Of a DNA stretch of 64,000 nucleotides, positions 29,015-37,428 are shown piece after piece. Made by a program: the position numbers and the translations under genes. The stretch lies in NCBI GenBank assembly GCA_902774795.1, contig CACYKA010000022.1, positions 1 through 64,000 on the forward strand, read 5' to 3'. The stretch is from an uncultured Prevotellaceae bacterium (GTDB lineage: Bacteria; Bacteroidota; Bacteroidia; Bacteroidales; Bacteroidaceae). The notes under the pieces are model-generated. The model had not been told where the DNA came from and did not search any database. It worked only from the letters and a program-made list of their open reading frames with translations. Every line of letters starts with the position of its first letter. Within the stretch, counting starts at the first letter, position 1.

Positions 29015-30023
29015 ACTTTTTAGCATCCATTGCCTGACAAGCGGTAATGGCAACGAGGTTAACGATATCTTCAACAGAGCAGCCGCGTGAGAGGTCGTTG
29101 ACAGGACGTGCTATACCCTGAAGGATTGGGCCGAGAGCCTGTGCACCAGCAAGACGCTGAACAAGCTTGTAGCCGATATTGCCCACTTCGAGATTAGGGA
29201 ACACGAGAACATTAGCCTTGCCTGCAATCTCTGAGCCTGGAGCCTTCTTTGAACCAACACCTGGCACGAGGGCTGCATCAGCCTGCAACTCACCGTCAAT
29301 CTTCAGCGTTGGGTCGAGCTGCTTTGCCACAGCCGTAGCCTCTACCACCTTATCTACCACCTCATGGCTGGCACTTCCCTTGGTAGAGAATGAGCACATA
29401 GCAACGCGAGGCTCAGCGAAGCCAGCAACGCTCTTGGCTGTCTGTGCAGCACATACAGCAATCTGTCCGAGCTGCTGAGCATCAGGCATAGGAGTTACGG
29501 CAACATCGGCAAAGACGAGGACACCATTCTCACCATATTCTGGTTTGTCAGTAATCATAAGCATAGCACCTGATACGCATGTGATGCCAGGGGCTGTCTT
29601 GATAATCTGGAGCGCAGGACGCAGGGTGTCGCCCGTTGTAGAGAGAGCACCTGAAATCTGGCCGTCAGCACCTTCAGTCTTGATAATCATACATCCGAGG
29701 TAAAGCGGATTCTTCACAAGCATGCGAGCCTGCTCAAGACTCACACCCTTCTTCTGACGCAACTGGAAAAGAAGCTGTGCCAGCTCCTCTGAACGCTCAT
29801 AGTTCTCAGGATCAATGAGGGTTGCCTTGTCAATATTCTTCAGACCCTTCTCTGCTGCCAGAGCATGCACCTTGTCTGGATTGCCGATAAGGATGAGGTC
29901 AGCAATATCATTTGCCAACACGATGTCTGCAGCACAGAGGGTACGCTCCTCTTCTGCCTCAGGAAGCACGATGCGCTGCTTGTTTGCCTTTGCGCGCGCA
30001 ATAATTTGTTCGATTAGACTCAT
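29013..30023 (-). CDS. pta: Phosphate acetyltransferase
   Basis: 336 aa, the short class without the N-terminal DRTGG extension. It transfers acetyl from acetyl-CoA to phosphate. VLPEAEEERTL, CMIIKTEGADGQISGA, MCSFSTKGSA, DGELQADAALVP and VFPNLEVGNIGYKL are seen. First gene of pta-ackA. Confidence 0.96.
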   Translation of the reverse strand: MSLIEQIIARAKANKQRIVLPEAEEERTLCAADIVLANDIADLILIGNPDKVHALAAEKGLKNIDKATLIDPENYERSEELAQLLFQLRQKKGVSLEQARMLVKNPLYLGCMIIKTEGADGQISGALSTTGDTLRPALQIIKTAPGITCVSGAMLMITDKPEYGENGVLVFADVAVTPMPDAQQLGQIAVCAAQTAKSVAGFAEPRVAMCSFSTKGSASHEVVDKVVEATAVAKQLDPTLKIDGELQADAALVPGVGSKKAPGSEIAGKANVLVFPNLEVGNIGYKLVQRLAGAQALGPILQGIARPVNDLSRGCSVEDIVNLVAITACQAMDAKK

Positions 30024-30045
30024 AGTAATTTACTGTTTTTATAAT

Positions 30046-30810
30046 TTATGAATTGATTATTTTCTCTAATTCCTCTGCCGACAGACGCAGGCGGAAATTG
30101 CCGTTGATGGCAGCGCTGATGCGTCCCGTCTCTTCCGACACCACGATGGCGATGGCATCCGACTGCTGCGAGATACCCATAGCAGAACGGTGACGCAGAC
30201 CCAGCTCGCGGGGTATGTCGTGGCTGTGGCTTACGGGAAGGATACATCCTGCCGCCTTGATGCGGTTATTGCCGATAATCATCGCACCGTCGTGAAGGGG
30301 AGAATTCTTGAAGAAGATATTCTCGATGAGGCGCTGGTTGACAGCAGCATCTATGGTGTCGCCCGTCTCTATGATATCGTTGAGGGGACTGTTTCGCTCC
30401 AGCACAATCAGCGCGCCGCACTTGTTGCGTGCCATATTGATGCACGCCATCACGATAGGCATTGAGGCGGCATGGTTCGATGTATTATCATCCTTACTCT
30501 TGCGGGCTATCCATCCGATAATGGAGTTAGGGTTGTTACGCTCTCCCATGCGGATGAGAAACTTGCGTATCTCCTTCTGGAAAAGAATGAGGACCGCAAG
30601 GGCACCGACGGCAACGAACTTGTCGAACAGAGCACCCATCATCTTCATCTCCAGCACACGGCTCACAACAAGCCATATCACGATGAAGAAAAGGGTACCG
30701 ACAAACATGTTCAGCGTTCTCGTATCACGCATGAAACGATAAACGTAGTACAGCATTATTGCAACAAGCAATATGTCGATAGCGTCCTTTATGCCGAAAG
30801 TGAAAAACAT
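30046..30810 (-). CDS. cdaA: Membrane diadenylate cyclase CdaA
   Basis: 254 aa. Three N-terminal transmembrane segments (about 8-80) precede the DAC domain (about 110-240). NSPLHDGAMII (DGA motif) and LGLRHRSAMGISQQSDA (RHR motif) are intact. It makes cyclic di-AMP from two ATP. It begins right after the folP stop, a neighbourhood common in Bacteroidetes, so the two are cotranscribed. No CdaR or GlmM is adjacent, unlike in Firmicutes. Confidence 0.94.
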   Translation of the reverse strand: MFFTFGIKDAIDILLVAIMLYYVYRFMRDTRTLNMFVGTLFFIVIWLVVSRVLEMKMMGALFDKFVAVGALAVLILFQKEIRKFLIRMGERNNPNSIIGWIARKSKDDNTSNHAASMPIVMACINMARNKCGALIVLERNSPLNDIIETGDTIDAAVNQRLIENIFFKNSPLHDGAMIIGNNRIKAAGCILPVSHSHDIPRELGLRHRSAMGISQQSDAIAIVVSEETGRISAAINGNFRLRLSAEELEKIINS

Positions 30811-31554
30811 CTATAGTAAATCGTGGGTTCTTATTATGTCTGCTCCCTGGAGCATTGCTATGTGGTGAATCAGCCTTGTGCCTGCAAGCGTCGCATCGCT
30901 GTCGGGCGTAGTGCCGAGGATTTCATATATCATACGCTTTCTGCTTACTCCGACAAGGAGAAGACGGTCAGGAAACTCCTGCTTTATTCTTTGTAGGTTA
31001 AGTAGAATGTCATACTCCTGCTGCCTTGTCTTTCCGAAGCCGAAGCCCGGGTCGAGGATTATCTCTGTGTCAGGCAGCCGAGAGCTGATAGCGCTGACCT
31101 TTGTCTTGAAGTCGTCGATGATGTCGTCAAGGGTTGCTCCCCATGAGGTAAGAACGTAAGCGGCACCTGGCATAGCACATTCTACATTTCCCGAAATGTC
31201 GTTGACAATGCTGACGCCGTAGTCCTCTACAACCTTCTTTGCCACTTCCGGGCGAAAAGTATCTACGCTGAGCGTTGCATCCGGACAAACCTTCTGCAGC
31301 AGGTCGAGCGCATGACAGACACGCCTCAGTTCCTCCTCTTCGCTGACAGGGTCGCTGCCAGGACGGGTAGAACAGCCTCCAACGTCGATTATTGCCCCTT
31401 CGCCACCTTGAGAAAGAATCTCCTCAGCACGCGAGATAATCTCCTCGTCTGTCTGCTTTCTGGAAGCGGAGTAAAACGAGTCGGGCGTGACGTTAAGGAT
31501 GCCCATTAACGTGACTTCGCCACAAAGGTAGTGTTTTTTTCTGATATTTAACAT
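30811..31554 (-). CDS. folP: Dihydropteroate synthase
   Basis: 247 aa. It condenses p-aminobenzoate with hydroxymethyl-dihydropterin diphosphate. MGILNVTPDSF (about 17-27), GGCSTRPGSDPVSEEEE, SVDTF, VNDISG, DPGFGFGKTRQQ and GVSRKRM are present. The usual end GADIIRxHDV plus a final helix is cut to RTHDLL, about 10-20 residues shorter than typical. The TAG stop directly abuts the cdaA ATG. Confidence 0.94.
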   Translation of the reverse strand: MLNIRKKHYLCGEVTLMGILNVTPDSFYSASRKQTDEEIISRAEEILSQGGEGAIIDVGGCSTRPGSDPVSEEEELRRVCHALDLLQKVCPDATLSVDTFRPEVAKKVVEDYGVSIVNDISGNVECAMPGAAYVLTSWGATLDDIIDDFKTKVSAISSRLPDTEIILDPGFGFGKTRQQEYDILLNLQRIKQEFPDRLLLVGVSRKRMIYEILGTTPDSDATLAGTRLIHHIAMLQGADIIRTHDLL

Positions 31555-31580
31555 TACGACTTTAGGGCACAGGCCTATTT

Positions 31581-33356
31581 TTATATTTTTTTAGTATTTT
31601 CCACAAGCCATTCGCGGTCTTCCGGGTCGCTGAGCAGAGGCATAAGTTTCTCCCTGACAAGGGCGTGATAGTCGTTGATATAGTCCTTCTCATACTGTTC
31701 CAACATCTCCATATCTACTGGCGTAAGGTCTATAGGACACAGCGTGAGCGGTTCGAAACACAGCCATTTTTTTTCGCCTTCGGAATAATCGTCACGCTTC
31801 ACGAGCATCGTATTCTCCGTTCGGACGCCGAGTTTGCCTTCCAGATACACTCCTGGCTCTATCGTCAGCGTCATATTCTCCTGCAGAGGTGCCGGACACC
31901 ATCTCTGGCGCATCGACTGAGGTCCCTCGTGAACAGAGAGACACGCCCCCACTCCATGTCCTGAGCCATGCATGTAGTCATAGCGACCGCGCCACAGAAC
32001 GGCATGCGGTATTGTGTCGAGATTCGTGCCGTTAGTACCTTCGGGGAAGGTGCTGCTGGCAAGTGCTATATGAGCCTTTAGCACAAGGGTATATACCCTC
32101 CGCATCTCAGGCGTCACATTACCCAAGGCTATCGTGCGGGTTATGTCTGTCGTGCCGTCAGAATACTGCGCTCCGCTGTCGAGCAAGAGCAGACCTTCGC
32201 TCTTCAGGGGTTTGTCCGTTTCGGGAGTGACGCTGTAGTGTACTATCGCCCCGTGTTCATTATAGGCGCTGATGGTGTTGAATGATAGCGAAATAAATTC
32301 CGCTACACCCTCCTTGCGAAGTGCAAGCAACTTTTCAGCCACAGACAATTCTGTCTGTCCGCCTGCTTCGACTGCTGGTTTCAGCCATCTGAGGAATCTT
32401 ACCATCGCCACACCCTCGCGAAGCATGGAGCGTCTGAAGCCTTCCACCTCAGCCTCGTTCTTTATGGCCTTCATCAAGTCGGCAGGCGACTCTGCATCCT
32501 TGACATTCTCCTTTATTATGTTATATATGGTATAGCTGGCGCTCTTGCCTGAGCATAGTGTCTTTATGCCTTTGGAGGCCTTTGACTTCAGGAACTTCAC
32601 AAAGCCGTCATACTCTTCCACCCTTACTCCGGCATCGCTGAGCATTGCCTGGGCATCTGCTGTAAGAGGACTGTTGACGAATACCTCTGCCTCGTCGCGT
32701 GTAATATATAGGTAGGCTATGAATACTGGCGTCATCAACACGTCGGAACCACGCAGGTTCAGCGTCCATGCTATCTCTGCCAGGTCGGTCATGACATAGG
32801 CCTCACACCGTCCCATAGCTTCCCTTAGTCGCTGCAGCTTCTCCGCCACTGTCTCGCCCATGATGCTCTTATCTACGGCGAAAATCTCTCCGCAGGGTTT
32901 GGCAGGACGGTCTTCCCATATCGTTGACAGCGGGTCATAGTTGGTACGCATCGTGCATCCTATACTGCGCAGCTCCTTTGTCATATCGCTGACATAATCG
33001 AATGTCGCCACCATACCGTCAACGCATACTATTCCGCCATTGGGCAGGAGGCTCATCTTCCTTTTCAGCCACTCTGCTATGGTGGGTGTTCCAGGCATGC
33101 ATTCCTTCATAAGCGTCCATTCTTCTGACAGTTCTTTTTCTGCCTGAATGAAATAGCGTGAGTCCGTCCACAGGGCTGCATCGTTCTGGGTTATCACGGC
33201 AGTTCCGGCACTACCCGTAAAGCCGCTTATCCACTTGCGTCCCTGCCAGTGAGGAGCTACATACTCACTGTTATGCGGATCCGATGAGGGTATGATGACA
33301 GCATCGATACTCTCACGCTTCATAACAGCACGAAGATGGGACAATTTTGAATTCAT
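31581..33356 (-). CDS. pepP: Xaa-Pro aminopeptidase (M24 family)
   Basis: 591 aa, the long cytosolic aminopeptidase P architecture with two creatinase-like N-terminal domains and a C-terminal pita-bread domain. Metal ligands are in LLDSGAQYSDGTTDITR (two Asp), HGSGHGVGACLSVHEGP (His), TIEPGVY (Glu) and GVRTENTM (Glu). It removes an N-terminal residue before proline. The ATG lies in a run of ATTCATA heptamers; the two upstream ATG triplets soon hit TGA, so the third, at 33356, is used. Confidence 0.94.
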   Translation of the reverse strand: MNSKLSHLRAVMKRESIDAVIIPSSDPHNSEYVAPHWQGRKWISGFTGSAGTAVITQNDAALWTDSRYFIQAEKELSEEWTLMKECMPGTPTIAEWLKRKMSLLPNGGIVCVDGMVATFDYVSDMTKELRSIGCTMRTNYDPLSTIWEDRPAKPCGEIFAVDKSIMGETVAEKLQRLREAMGRCEAYVMTDLAEIAWTLNLRGSDVLMTPVFIAYLYITRDEAEVFVNSPLTADAQAMLSDAGVRVEEYDGFVKFLKSKASKGIKTLCSGKSASYTIYNIIKENVKDAESPADLMKAIKNEAEVEGFRRSMLREGVAMVRFLRWLKPAVEAGGQTELSVAEKLLALRKEGVAEFISLSFNTISAYNEHGAIVHYSVTPETDKPLKSEGLLLLDSGAQYSDGTTDITRTIALGNVTPEMRRVYTLVLKAHIALASSTFPEGTNGTNLDTIPHAVLWRGRYDYMHGSGHGVGACLSVHEGPQSMRQRWCPAPLQENMTLTIEPGVYLEGKLGVRTENTMLVKRDDYSEGEKKWLCFEPLTLCPIDLTPVDMEMLEQYEKDYINDYHALVREKLMPLLSDPEDREWLVENTKKI

Positions 33357-33413
33357 AATTCACAATTCATAATTCATAATCTCTCTAACCGCTAACCTCT
33401 AACCGCTAACCTT
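33349..33413. repeat. Compound heptamer array: ATTCATA then GCTAACC families
   Basis: attcata, attcaca, attcata, attcata, followed by taaccgc/taacctc units. It lies between pepP and rdgB and includes the pepP start codon. Confidence 0.9.
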
Positions 33414-34023
33414 TATCCTGCAAAAACTTCGCCAGTTTCTCTACTGCGCGGCCTCTGTGCGACATACCGTTCTTCTCTTCTGCCGACATCTCGGCAAAGG
33501 TGCGCGGCATGCTGTTCTCTGCAGGAGAAAAGCCCTCGGGATAGAATATGGGGTCGTAGCCGAAGCCCTCGTCGCCGTGTTTCTCTGTGGCGATGGTGCC
33601 TCTCACCTTACCCTCAAATCGATATGTCTCACCATTGTATATCAGCACTATGGCTGTGCGGAACTGTGCTTGACGGTTTTCCTTGCCCTGCATGTTGGCA
33701 AGCAGCTTCTGCATATTGGCTTCCGAATTATGGTCCGTACCGCCGATGCTGGCATAGCGGGCGGAATATACTCCCGGCTCACCATTCAGCGCATCGACCT
33801 CAAGACCCGTATCGTCAGCAAAGCAGTCATAGCCGTAATGCTCACGCACATACTGCGCCTTCTCAAGGGCATTGCCCTCAAGAGTATCGTGCGTCTCAGG
33901 CAGTTCCTCGTGGCAGTCAATCTCCTTGAGCGAACGCACCTCGAAGCGTTCACCCAGAATCTGGCGAACCTCCTGCAGCTTATGCGCATTATTAGTAGCA
34001 AAAACTAAAACCTTTTTTTCCAT
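33406..34023 (-). CDS. rdgB: XTP/dITP diphosphatase (HAM1 family)
   Basis: 205 aa. It hydrolyses non-canonical purine NTPs. [12 protein letters not shown] (about 8-19), [14 protein letters not shown] (about 70-83), [16 protein letters not shown] and [15 protein letters not shown] are all family hallmarks. The stop lies within the GCTAACC array. Confidence 0.95.
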   Translation of the reverse strand: MEKKVLVFATNNAHKLQEVRQILGERFEVRSLKEIDCHEELPETHDTLEGNALEKAQYVREHYGYDCFADDTGLEVDALNGEPGVYSARYASIGGTDHNSEANMQKLLANMQGKENRQAQFRTAIVLIYNGETYRFEGKVRGTIATEKHGDEGFGYDPIFYPEGFSPAENSMPRTFAEMSAEEKNGMSHRGRAVEKLAKFLQDKG

Positions 34024-34039
34024 TGAACTTTTCTTTATC

Positions 34040-34076
34040 CGATAACCGTTAACCCTTAACCGTTAACCCTTAACCT
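34040..34076. repeat. Heptamer array, GTTAACC family
   Basis: ataaccg, ttaaccc, ttaaccg, ttaaccc, ttaacct between rdgB and the POT transporter, ending at the transporter stop codon. Confidence 0.9.
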
Positions 34077-35709
34077 ACTCAACTCCTTTCATCATCTTTT
34101 TAAGCAATGGGCACAGCAGGAACAGCAGTATTGATGCCACACCCGCCATAACGGCAAATACCAAGAAGAAGTCCGTCAGCGTAGCTATCTCTATGCCGCA
34201 GAAGTGCTTCGTCACGCCCTGTGCAGGCAGCAGAGTAGCCAGCTTTCCCGCCAGAATGTTGCTGGCAGCATTACTCATGAACCATACGCCCATGAGGAGC
34301 GATGCCAAGTGTGCCGGAGAGAGTTTGTTTACCATACTCAGTCCGATTGGCGACAGCGACAGCTCGCCGATGGTATGTATGAAGTACAGCGCTACGAGCC
34401 ACCACATAGCAGCCTTCTGACCGCCGACGTTTATGCCGTAAGTGCCGTATGCAATCACGAAATAGCCCAGCGACAGCAATGCCAGACCCATAGCCTGCTT
34501 GCGGGGGCTGGAGGGTTCCATGTTGTGCTTTGCCAGCGTTTCCCACAGGGTCGCCATAATAGGTGCAAAGAGCACTACGACAATAGGGTTGATGCTCTGG
34601 AACCATGTGGTTGGCATCTCCCAGTCGCCGATGGTGCGGTCGCACTGCTGCTCAGCAAACAGCGTCAGCGAAGAGCCGGCCTGCTCGAAGGCACTCCAGA
34701 AGAATATCACGAACAGAGCGATAATGTATATCACTCCGATGCGCGACTTATCGACTTTCGTAAGGCTGCGGTCGGTAATGATAAATACCGGCAGGGCCAC
34801 AGAGATGACGTAGATGGCATTGGAGATATACTCGTTGAAATTAGTTACATTCATGGTAAGCAGGGCGTAGAATACCAGCGCACCCACTATGCAGCCCCAC
34901 AGACGGAACGGAGAGTTCTTTGCGACCTTCTTCGGAATCCTCACTTCCGATGCCTGCAACTCATGACCCTCCATGACGGCTTCTTCCTCTTCCTCCTGAA
35001 ATTCCTTCAGCTTCAACAGCTCAGACTTGGCAGGGCTCAGGCCAATGCCCAGCCCTTCAGGAGTAACGAGAAACTTGTCCTTAAGCGTCGAGAACACAAT
35101 CACCGACATCACCATAGCAACACCGGCACAGAAGAATCCCCACTTGAATGTGCTCGGTGAAGTCCAGTCGCCGTCGCCAAGGTAGCCGCATATCAGCGGA
35201 GCCAGCAAGGCACCCGTATTGATACCCATGTAGAAGATGGTGAAAGCAGAGTCCTTGCGATGGTCCTGCGGCTCATAGAGGTCGCCCACCATCGTCGAGA
35301 TATTGGGCTTGAAGAATCCGTTGCCGAATATTAGCATTGCCAGACCACCGAACATCAGCCACAGGGAGAAGGTGTTATCTACCGCCTGATCTATGGCGCC
35401 GCCTTCGGTAAAAATACTCTGTTTCACGAAGCATGCAGAGGCAAACATCAGGAACTGGCCTATCGCCATCGTTATGCCGCCGAAGATGATAGAGCGGCGG
35501 TTGCCCCAGTAGCGGTCAGCTATATATCCGCCCAGCAGCGGAGTGAGATATACCAGACCCGTGTATGAACCGTAAATCTGGCTCGCTTCATCGTTGGTGA
35601 AGAAAGCCGCTACGAGATAGAGCACAAAGAGAGCACGCATTCCGTAGTAGGAAAAGCGCTCTGCCATTTCTGTTACGAACAGAAGATATAAACCTTTAGG
35701 ATGAGACAT
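34075..35709 (-). CDS. Proton-dependent di/tripeptide transporter (POT/PTR2 family)
   Basis: 544 aa with 12-14 predicted membrane helices. The POT signature EMAERFSYYGMRALFVLY (about 14-31), containing the ExxER proton/peptide motif, is intact. GGYIADRYWGNRRSI (about 60-74) and FTIFYMGINTGALLAPL (about 157-173) follow. A central charged loop (about 220-260) is Glu/Lys-rich. It imports small peptides, consistent with a proteolytic lifestyle and with pepP nearby. Confidence 0.92.
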   Translation of the reverse strand: MSHPKGLYLLFVTEMAERFSYYGMRALFVLYLVAAFFTNDEASQIYGSYTGLVYLTPLLGGYIADRYWGNRRSIIFGGITMAIGQFLMFASACFVKQSIFTEGGAIDQAVDNTFSLWLMFGGLAMLIFGNGFFKPNISTMVGDLYEPQDHRKDSAFTIFYMGINTGALLAPLICGYLGDGDWTSPSTFKWGFFCAGVAMVMSVIVFSTLKDKFLVTPEGLGIGLSPAKSELLKLKEFQEEEEEAVMEGHELQASEVRIPKKVAKNSPFRLWGCIVGALVFYALLTMNVTNFNEYISNAIYVISVALPVFIITDRSLTKVDKSRIGVIYIIALFVIFFWSAFEQAGSSLTLFAEQQCDRTIGDWEMPTTWFQSINPIVVVLFAPIMATLWETLAKHNMEPSSPRKQAMGLALLSLGYFVIAYGTYGINVGGQKAAMWWLVALYFIHTIGELSLSPIGLSMVNKLSPAHLASLLMGVWFMSNAASNILAGKLATLLPAQGVTKHFCGIEIATLTDFFLVFAVMAGVASILLFLLCPLLKKMMKGVE

Positions 35710-35713
35710 TGGT

Positions 35714-35752
35714 ATTGTTTACTGTTTACAGTTTACAGTTTACGGTTTACAG
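35714..35752. repeat. Heptamer array, GTTTACA family
   Basis: tgtttac, tgtttac, agtttac, agtttac, ggtttac between the transporter and argF'. The argF' stop codon (35747-35749) is part of the last unit. Confidence 0.92.
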
Positions 35753-36712
35753 ACTTTCCAAGATTCTCTTTATCACCACCTGGGCTGAGATTTCCCTGTT
35801 GGCGGCTTCGGGGATGACGAGGGAGTTTTTGCTCTCTATCACGTCATCCGTCACAATGAGGCCTCTGCGCACGGGCAGACAATGCATAAACTTGCCGTTG
35901 TTAGTCCACGACATGTGCTCCGCATCTACCGTCCACGCCATGTCCTTTGAGATAATCTTGCCGTAGTCGGCAGGATTGGTGATGCCCGGACATGACCAGT
36001 TCTTGGCATATACGAAGTCAGCGCCCTCGAAGGCTTTCTTCTGGTCGTATTCTATTGTTGCACCCTTCGTAAACTGCGGGTCGAGTTCGTAGCCTTCAGG
36101 ATGTGTGATGACGAGATCCACGTCAGGAGCCGCCAGCATCCACTCGGCGAAAGAGTTAGGCACAGCCTGCGGCAAAGCACGGCAATGAGGTGCCCATGTC
36201 AGCACAGCCTTCACGCGCTCCGTAGCCTTATGCTCCTCGATGGTGATAAGGTCGGCAAAAGCCTGCAATGGGTGTACTGTTGCTGTCTCCATAGCAAAGA
36301 CAGGACGGCCCGAATACTGCACAAACTGGTTCACGATAGTCTCGGCATAGTCAAACTCCCTGTCCGTCAGTCCGGCGAAAGAGCGAATGCCGATTACGTC
36401 GCAGTAGCATCCCATCACGGGGATAGCCTCCAGCAGATGCTCCGACTTGTCGCCGTCCATTATGACGCCGCGCTCCGTCTCCAGCTTCCATGCGCCTGCA
36501 TTAACGTCGAGTACTATGACGTTCATGCCCAGATTCATAGCCGCCTTCTGTGTAGAGAGGCGAGTACGCAGTGAGTTATTGAAGAACACCATCAGCAGGG
36601 TCTTGTTCCTGCCCAGGTGCTGAAAGGCAAAGCGGTCTTTCTTTACTGTCTGTGCCTCGGCAAGAGCAGCCGTAATGTCCCCGAGGTCCTGAGGGTGAAA
36701 AAATGTTTTCAT
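35747..36712 (-). CDS. argF': N-succinylornithine carbamoyltransferase (argF')
   Basis: 321 aa. Bacteroidales make arginine through succinylated rather than acetylated ornithine. FFNNSLRTRLSTQKA (about 44-58, carbamoyl-phosphate site), MDGDKSEHLLEAIPV (about 85-99), ETATVHPLQAFADL and MHCLPVRRG are seen. Position 90, reported to be Pro in the B. fragilis enzyme and Glu in acetylornithine enzymes (from memory), is Ser here. It has its own promoter at 36747-36778. Confidence 0.93.
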   Translation of the reverse strand: MKTFFHPQDLGDITAALAEAQTVKKDRFAFQHLGRNKTLLMVFFNNSLRTRLSTQKAAMNLGMNVIVLDVNAGAWKLETERGVIMDGDKSEHLLEAIPVMGCYCDVIGIRSFAGLTDREFDYAETIVNQFVQYSGRPVFAMETATVHPLQAFADLITIEEHKATERVKAVLTWAPHCRALPQAVPNSFAEWMLAAPDVDLVITHPEGYELDPQFTKGATIEYDQKKAFEGADFVYAKNWSCPGITNPADYGKIISKDMAWTVDAEHMSWTNNGKFMHCLPVRRGLIVTDDVIESKNSLVIPEAANREISAQVVIKRILESL

Positions 36713-36746
36713 ATATATTTCGATTTAAATTTTTACTTACAGGGCA

Positions 36747-36778
36747 CAAAAGTACGAAAAAAAATTCAATTACGCAAA
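36747..36778 (-). promoter_or_regulatory. Promoter for argF'
   Basis: Minus-strand TACTTTTG (36747-36754) with TTTG (36775-36778) 20 bp upstream; leader about 30 nt. No ARG box recognised. Confidence 0.72.
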
Positions 36779-36840
36779 GAAAAAAGCAGAAACCGCGCAA
36801 ATTCACACGATTCCTGCTATTTTTTGACCTACGATTATAA

Positions 36841-36879
36841 AACCGTAAACGGTAAACTGTAAACCGTAAACCGTAAATT
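36841..36879. repeat. Heptamer array, GTAAACC family
   Basis: ccgtaaa, cggtaaa, ctgtaaa, ccgtaaa, ccgtaaa. It runs into the TAA stop of the small smalltalk-like ORF. Confidence 0.92.
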
Positions 36880-36988
36880 AGAACGGCCCGTGGCCCATGC
36901 ACGAGGTGGTTGTTACTGCTGTCAGAGCAGCCGTGAGTGCAGCTACTATCATCTTTGCTAGTATGTCGAAAATTCTTTTCTTGTCCAT
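36878..36988 (-). CDS. Smalltalk-like micro-protein (36 aa)
   Basis: 36 aa: a basic start (MDKKRIFDILAK), a hydrophobic Ala/Thr-rich helix (MIVAALTAALTAVTTT) and SCMGHGPF. It closely resembles the small 'smalltalk' proteins annotated in Bacteroides and Prevotella, usually found between an HU-like DNA-binding gene and an N-acetylmuramoyl-L-alanine amidase. Here the HU-like gene is only a remnant and no amidase follows. Function unknown; the Cys after the helix suggests a lipoprotein or a small membrane peptide. Confidence 0.7.
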   Translation of the reverse strand: MDKKRIFDILAKMIVAALTAALTAVTTTSCMGHGPF

Positions 36989-36994
36989 TTCTTT

Positions 36995-37078
36995 AATTGA
37001 AAATTGAAAGTTGAAAATTGAAAGAAGTGAGGGTTAGCCGCTAAACGCTAATCGCTAACCGCTAACCGCTAACCGTTA
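36995..37078. repeat. Compound heptamer array: ATTGAAA then GCTAACC families
   Basis: attgaaa, attgaaa, gttgaaa, attgaaa (36997-37024), then seven units such as gctaaac, gctaatc, gctaacc (37039-37078). Confidence 0.92.
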
Positions 37079-37083
37079 AAGGA

Positions 37084-37233
37084 CTAGTCGTTAGACACTC
37101 CGCCGTTGTTGTCGCCACCGCCGCCGTTGTTGCCGCCGTTGTCACCGCCTCCGGTGTTAGGGTCTGTGCCTCCGCCGTTGCCGCCAGTGTTGGTGCCGCC
37201 GCCGTTTTCACTTGAACCGCTTGAACTGCAAGG
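37084..37233 (-). pseudogene. Remnant of an HU-like DNA-binding protein gene (Gly/Asn-rich tail only)
   Basis: One minus-strand frame encodes SSSGSSENGGGTNTGGNGGG and similar Gly/Asn/Asp-rich sequence, ending GGVSND and TAG. Such tails end the HU-HIG-type DNA-binding proteins that usually precede smalltalk genes. The frame is closed by a TAG at 37234-37236, and a terminator-like hairpin sits just upstream, so the DNA-binding domain is gone. The identification rests on composition plus the smalltalk neighbour. Confidence 0.5.
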
Positions 37234-37270
37234 CTACGACCTAGCTGAAGGGTAAAGTATTTTCTAAACA

Positions 37271-37308
37271 AGCCCCCTGAGTACAAACACTCAAGGGGCT
37301 ATTTTTTT
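37271..37308 (+). terminator. Terminator-like hairpin of the AGCCCC...GAGT family
   Basis: AGCCCCCTGAGT / ACTCAAGGGGCT (37271-37300) followed by a T run on the plus strand. No plus-strand gene precedes it, so it may act on the minus strand or be a moved copy of the hairpin family. Confidence 0.6.
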
Positions 37309-37321
37309 CTGCTAAACTATT

Positions 37322-37372
37322 AACGCCCACCCGAAGGTGAGCGTTGGAAATCCGAAAGGATTTATTTTTCTA
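37322..37372 (-). terminator. Paired tetraloop hairpins after ygiQ
   Basis: On the minus strand AAATCC-TTTC-GGATTT is followed by AACGCTCACC-TTCG-GGTGGGCGTT, the second being a cUUCGg tetraloop stem. They lie 40-90 bp beyond the ygiQ stop and are likely its terminator. The remaining 37237-37412 sequence is array and hairpins only. Confidence 0.6.
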
Positions 37373-37428
37373 TCTCTCACATCTCACCTTTCACCTTTTC
37401 ACCTTTCACTTTTCACTTTTTACCTTTT
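37373..37428. repeat. Heptamer array, TCACTTT/TCACCTT family
   Basis: tcacatc, tcacctt, tcacctt, ttcacctt, tcacttt, tcacttt. It overlaps the ygiQ stop codon (tca at 37413-37415). Confidence 0.88.

Noticed and set aside
34204..35160. Plus-strand open frame of 318 codons
   Set aside because: Antisense to the POT transporter; His/Gln/Arg-rich composition typical of a shadow frame.
37062..37286. 74-codon minus-strand ORF over the Gly/Asn-coding stretch
   Set aside because: It begins inside a terminator-like hairpin and ends in a heptamer array; the alternative frame encodes a plausible HU-type tail.
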